Shown here piece by piece: positions 5,217-5,972 of a DNA stretch of 5,972 bases; positions within the stretch are counted from its first letter, which is position 1; every line of letters begins with the position of its first letter. The notes below the pieces were generated by a model. The model was not told the origin of the DNA. It did not search any database and saw only the letters and a list, made by a program, of their open reading frames with translations. Source of the DNA: Marinosulfonomonas sp. (GTDB lineage: Bacteria > Pseudomonadota > Alphaproteobacteria > Rhodobacterales > Rhodobacteraceae); assembly GCA_019090845.1 (NCBI GenBank), contig JAHRVD010000003.1, positions 1 to 5,972 of the forward strand, in the 5' to 3' direction. The translations under genes were made by a program, and so were the position numbers.

Positions 5217-5972
5217 ATGCCAGATCAGATATTTGAATTTGAGCGTGTGCCGCTTACTCTAAGCTTCAGCGAAGCCCTGAAGAACGTTGAAACTTATGGG
5301 TTTAGTGGCTCGCAGGGGTTTGTTTGGTTGGAGGGGCAATTGCTTCGCCCGGTTGGACGATCTTCAAAAACTGTGGTGATATTCATGCACCCGGCAACGA
5401 CGCTGCAGCTGTTGCCAATGCCAGCCGCGCTGGCCAAAGCTGGCGTTCATGTGATTTGCGCGGGTTCTCGATACGCGCGCAATGATAGTGCGCTTATCAT
5501 GGAAAAAGTTGCCCGCGATATGGGCGAATATATACGCCACGCCAAACAGGATCTTGGCTATGAAAAGGTCGTTCTGATTGGCTGGAGCGGTGGCGCATCC
5601 CTGTCGCTGTTTTATCAGGGCGAGGCGGAAAAACCGTCAATTACTGCGACCCCGGCGGGAGATCCCTATGATCTGAGCGCAGCCGGTCTGATCCCGGCGG
5701 ATGGGGTGATTATGATTGCCGCCCATGCCAGCCGGGCGCGCACGTTAAGCGAATGGATCGACCCGTCTGTCAGCGATGAATTCAACCCCGATGACCGGGT
5801 CGTTGAACTGGACATTTACGATCCTGAAAACCCCAATAAGCCACCCTATAGTGACGACTATATTCGCCAGTTTCGCGACGCGCAGCTGGCCCGTATCCGG
5901 CGCATCACCGCAACTGTTCGCGACACGCTAGAGGTCTTGCAGTCGCGCAATTCGCCTGAACATGAGCGCGCC
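5217..5972 (+). CDS. Alpha/beta hydrolase (3' end beyond window)
   Basis: The frame is open for 252 codons from ATG at 5217 to the window edge. The start MPDQIFEFERVPL is supported by AAGGTGG nine bases upstream. The sequence shows an alpha/beta hydrolase core: a strand and turn TVVIFMHPAT (52-61, with a likely oxyanion-region His-Pro), GSRYARND (83-90), a helix, then the nucleophile elbow GWSGG (122-126) with S124 as the predicted nucleophile. TATPAGDPYDL and VIMIAAHASR follow. There is no signal peptide, so it is probably cytoplasmic. The catalytic His, and perhaps the acid, should lie beyond the right edge. The fold covers esterases, lipases and related hydrolases; the substrate cannot be told from this part. 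It follows the Spy-like gene in the same direction after 159 bases containing two hairpins and its own -10-like element, so a separate transcript is likely. Confidence 0.85.
   Translation, partial: MPDQIFEFERVPLTLSFSEALKNVETYGFSGSQGFVWLEGQLLRPVGRSSKTVVIFMHPATTLQLLPMPAALAKAGVHVICAGSRYARNDSALIMEKVARDMGEYIRHAKQDLGYEKVVLIGWSGGASLSLFYQGEAEKPSITATPAGDPYDLSAAGLIPADGVIMIAAHASRARTLSEWIDPSVSDEFNPDDRVVELDIYDPENPNKPPYSDDYIRQFRDAQLARIRRITATVRDTLEVLQSRNSPEHERA

Overview
The window looks like chromosomal DNA from an alphaproteobacterium, most likely a roseobacter-type Rhodobacterales member. The reasons are the moderate-to-high GC content, the DUF1178 protein, a WaaA-type Kdo transferase with a GTG start, a DIPP-like Nudix protein and a Spy-like protein with a PYAG / GWGLAL / HNGC pattern. 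This assignment rests on recognising protein families, not on a search. I see no tRNA, rRNA, CRISPR array, transposase or attachment site.

Left block (1-2300), all on the minus strand: waaA (Kdo transferase, lipid A core assembly), then a Nudix hydrolase, then a DUF1178 zinc-ribbon protein cut by the left edge. The two gaps are about 80 bp each. The gap before DUF1178 holds a convincing sigma70-like promoter (TTGAAT-16-TATATT). Just downstream of its -10 is an exact GTTC-N7-GTTC element, which is the core of the alphaproteobacterial LexA (SOS) box.

A 224-bp divergent gap (2301-2524) separates this block from a plus-strand arylsulfotransferase (ASST)-like gene. That product has an N-terminal membrane anchor and retains the expected His/Arg active-site positions. 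The reading frame breaks near base 3632, and the conserved C-terminus continues in the -1 frame to 3867. A single missing base explains this. The gene is therefore either a recent pseudogene or carries a sequencing error.

Right block: the ASST 3' end overlaps, tail to tail, the 3' end of a minus-strand Crp/Fnr-like regulator. That regulator lacks both the cAMP-contacting Arg-Ser pair and the FNR cysteines. It is divergent, across about 50 bp, from an exported Spy/CpxP-like (periplasmic metal-sensor-like) protein. The pair may form a small envelope or metal stress module, but this is inferred from context only. After a 159-bp gap with hairpins, an alpha/beta hydrolase with a GWSGG nucleophile elbow runs off the right edge.

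I did not find a clearly new multi-gene system. The observations most worth following are the candidate LexA site, the frameshifted ASST, and the atypical Crp-like / Spy-like divergent pair.
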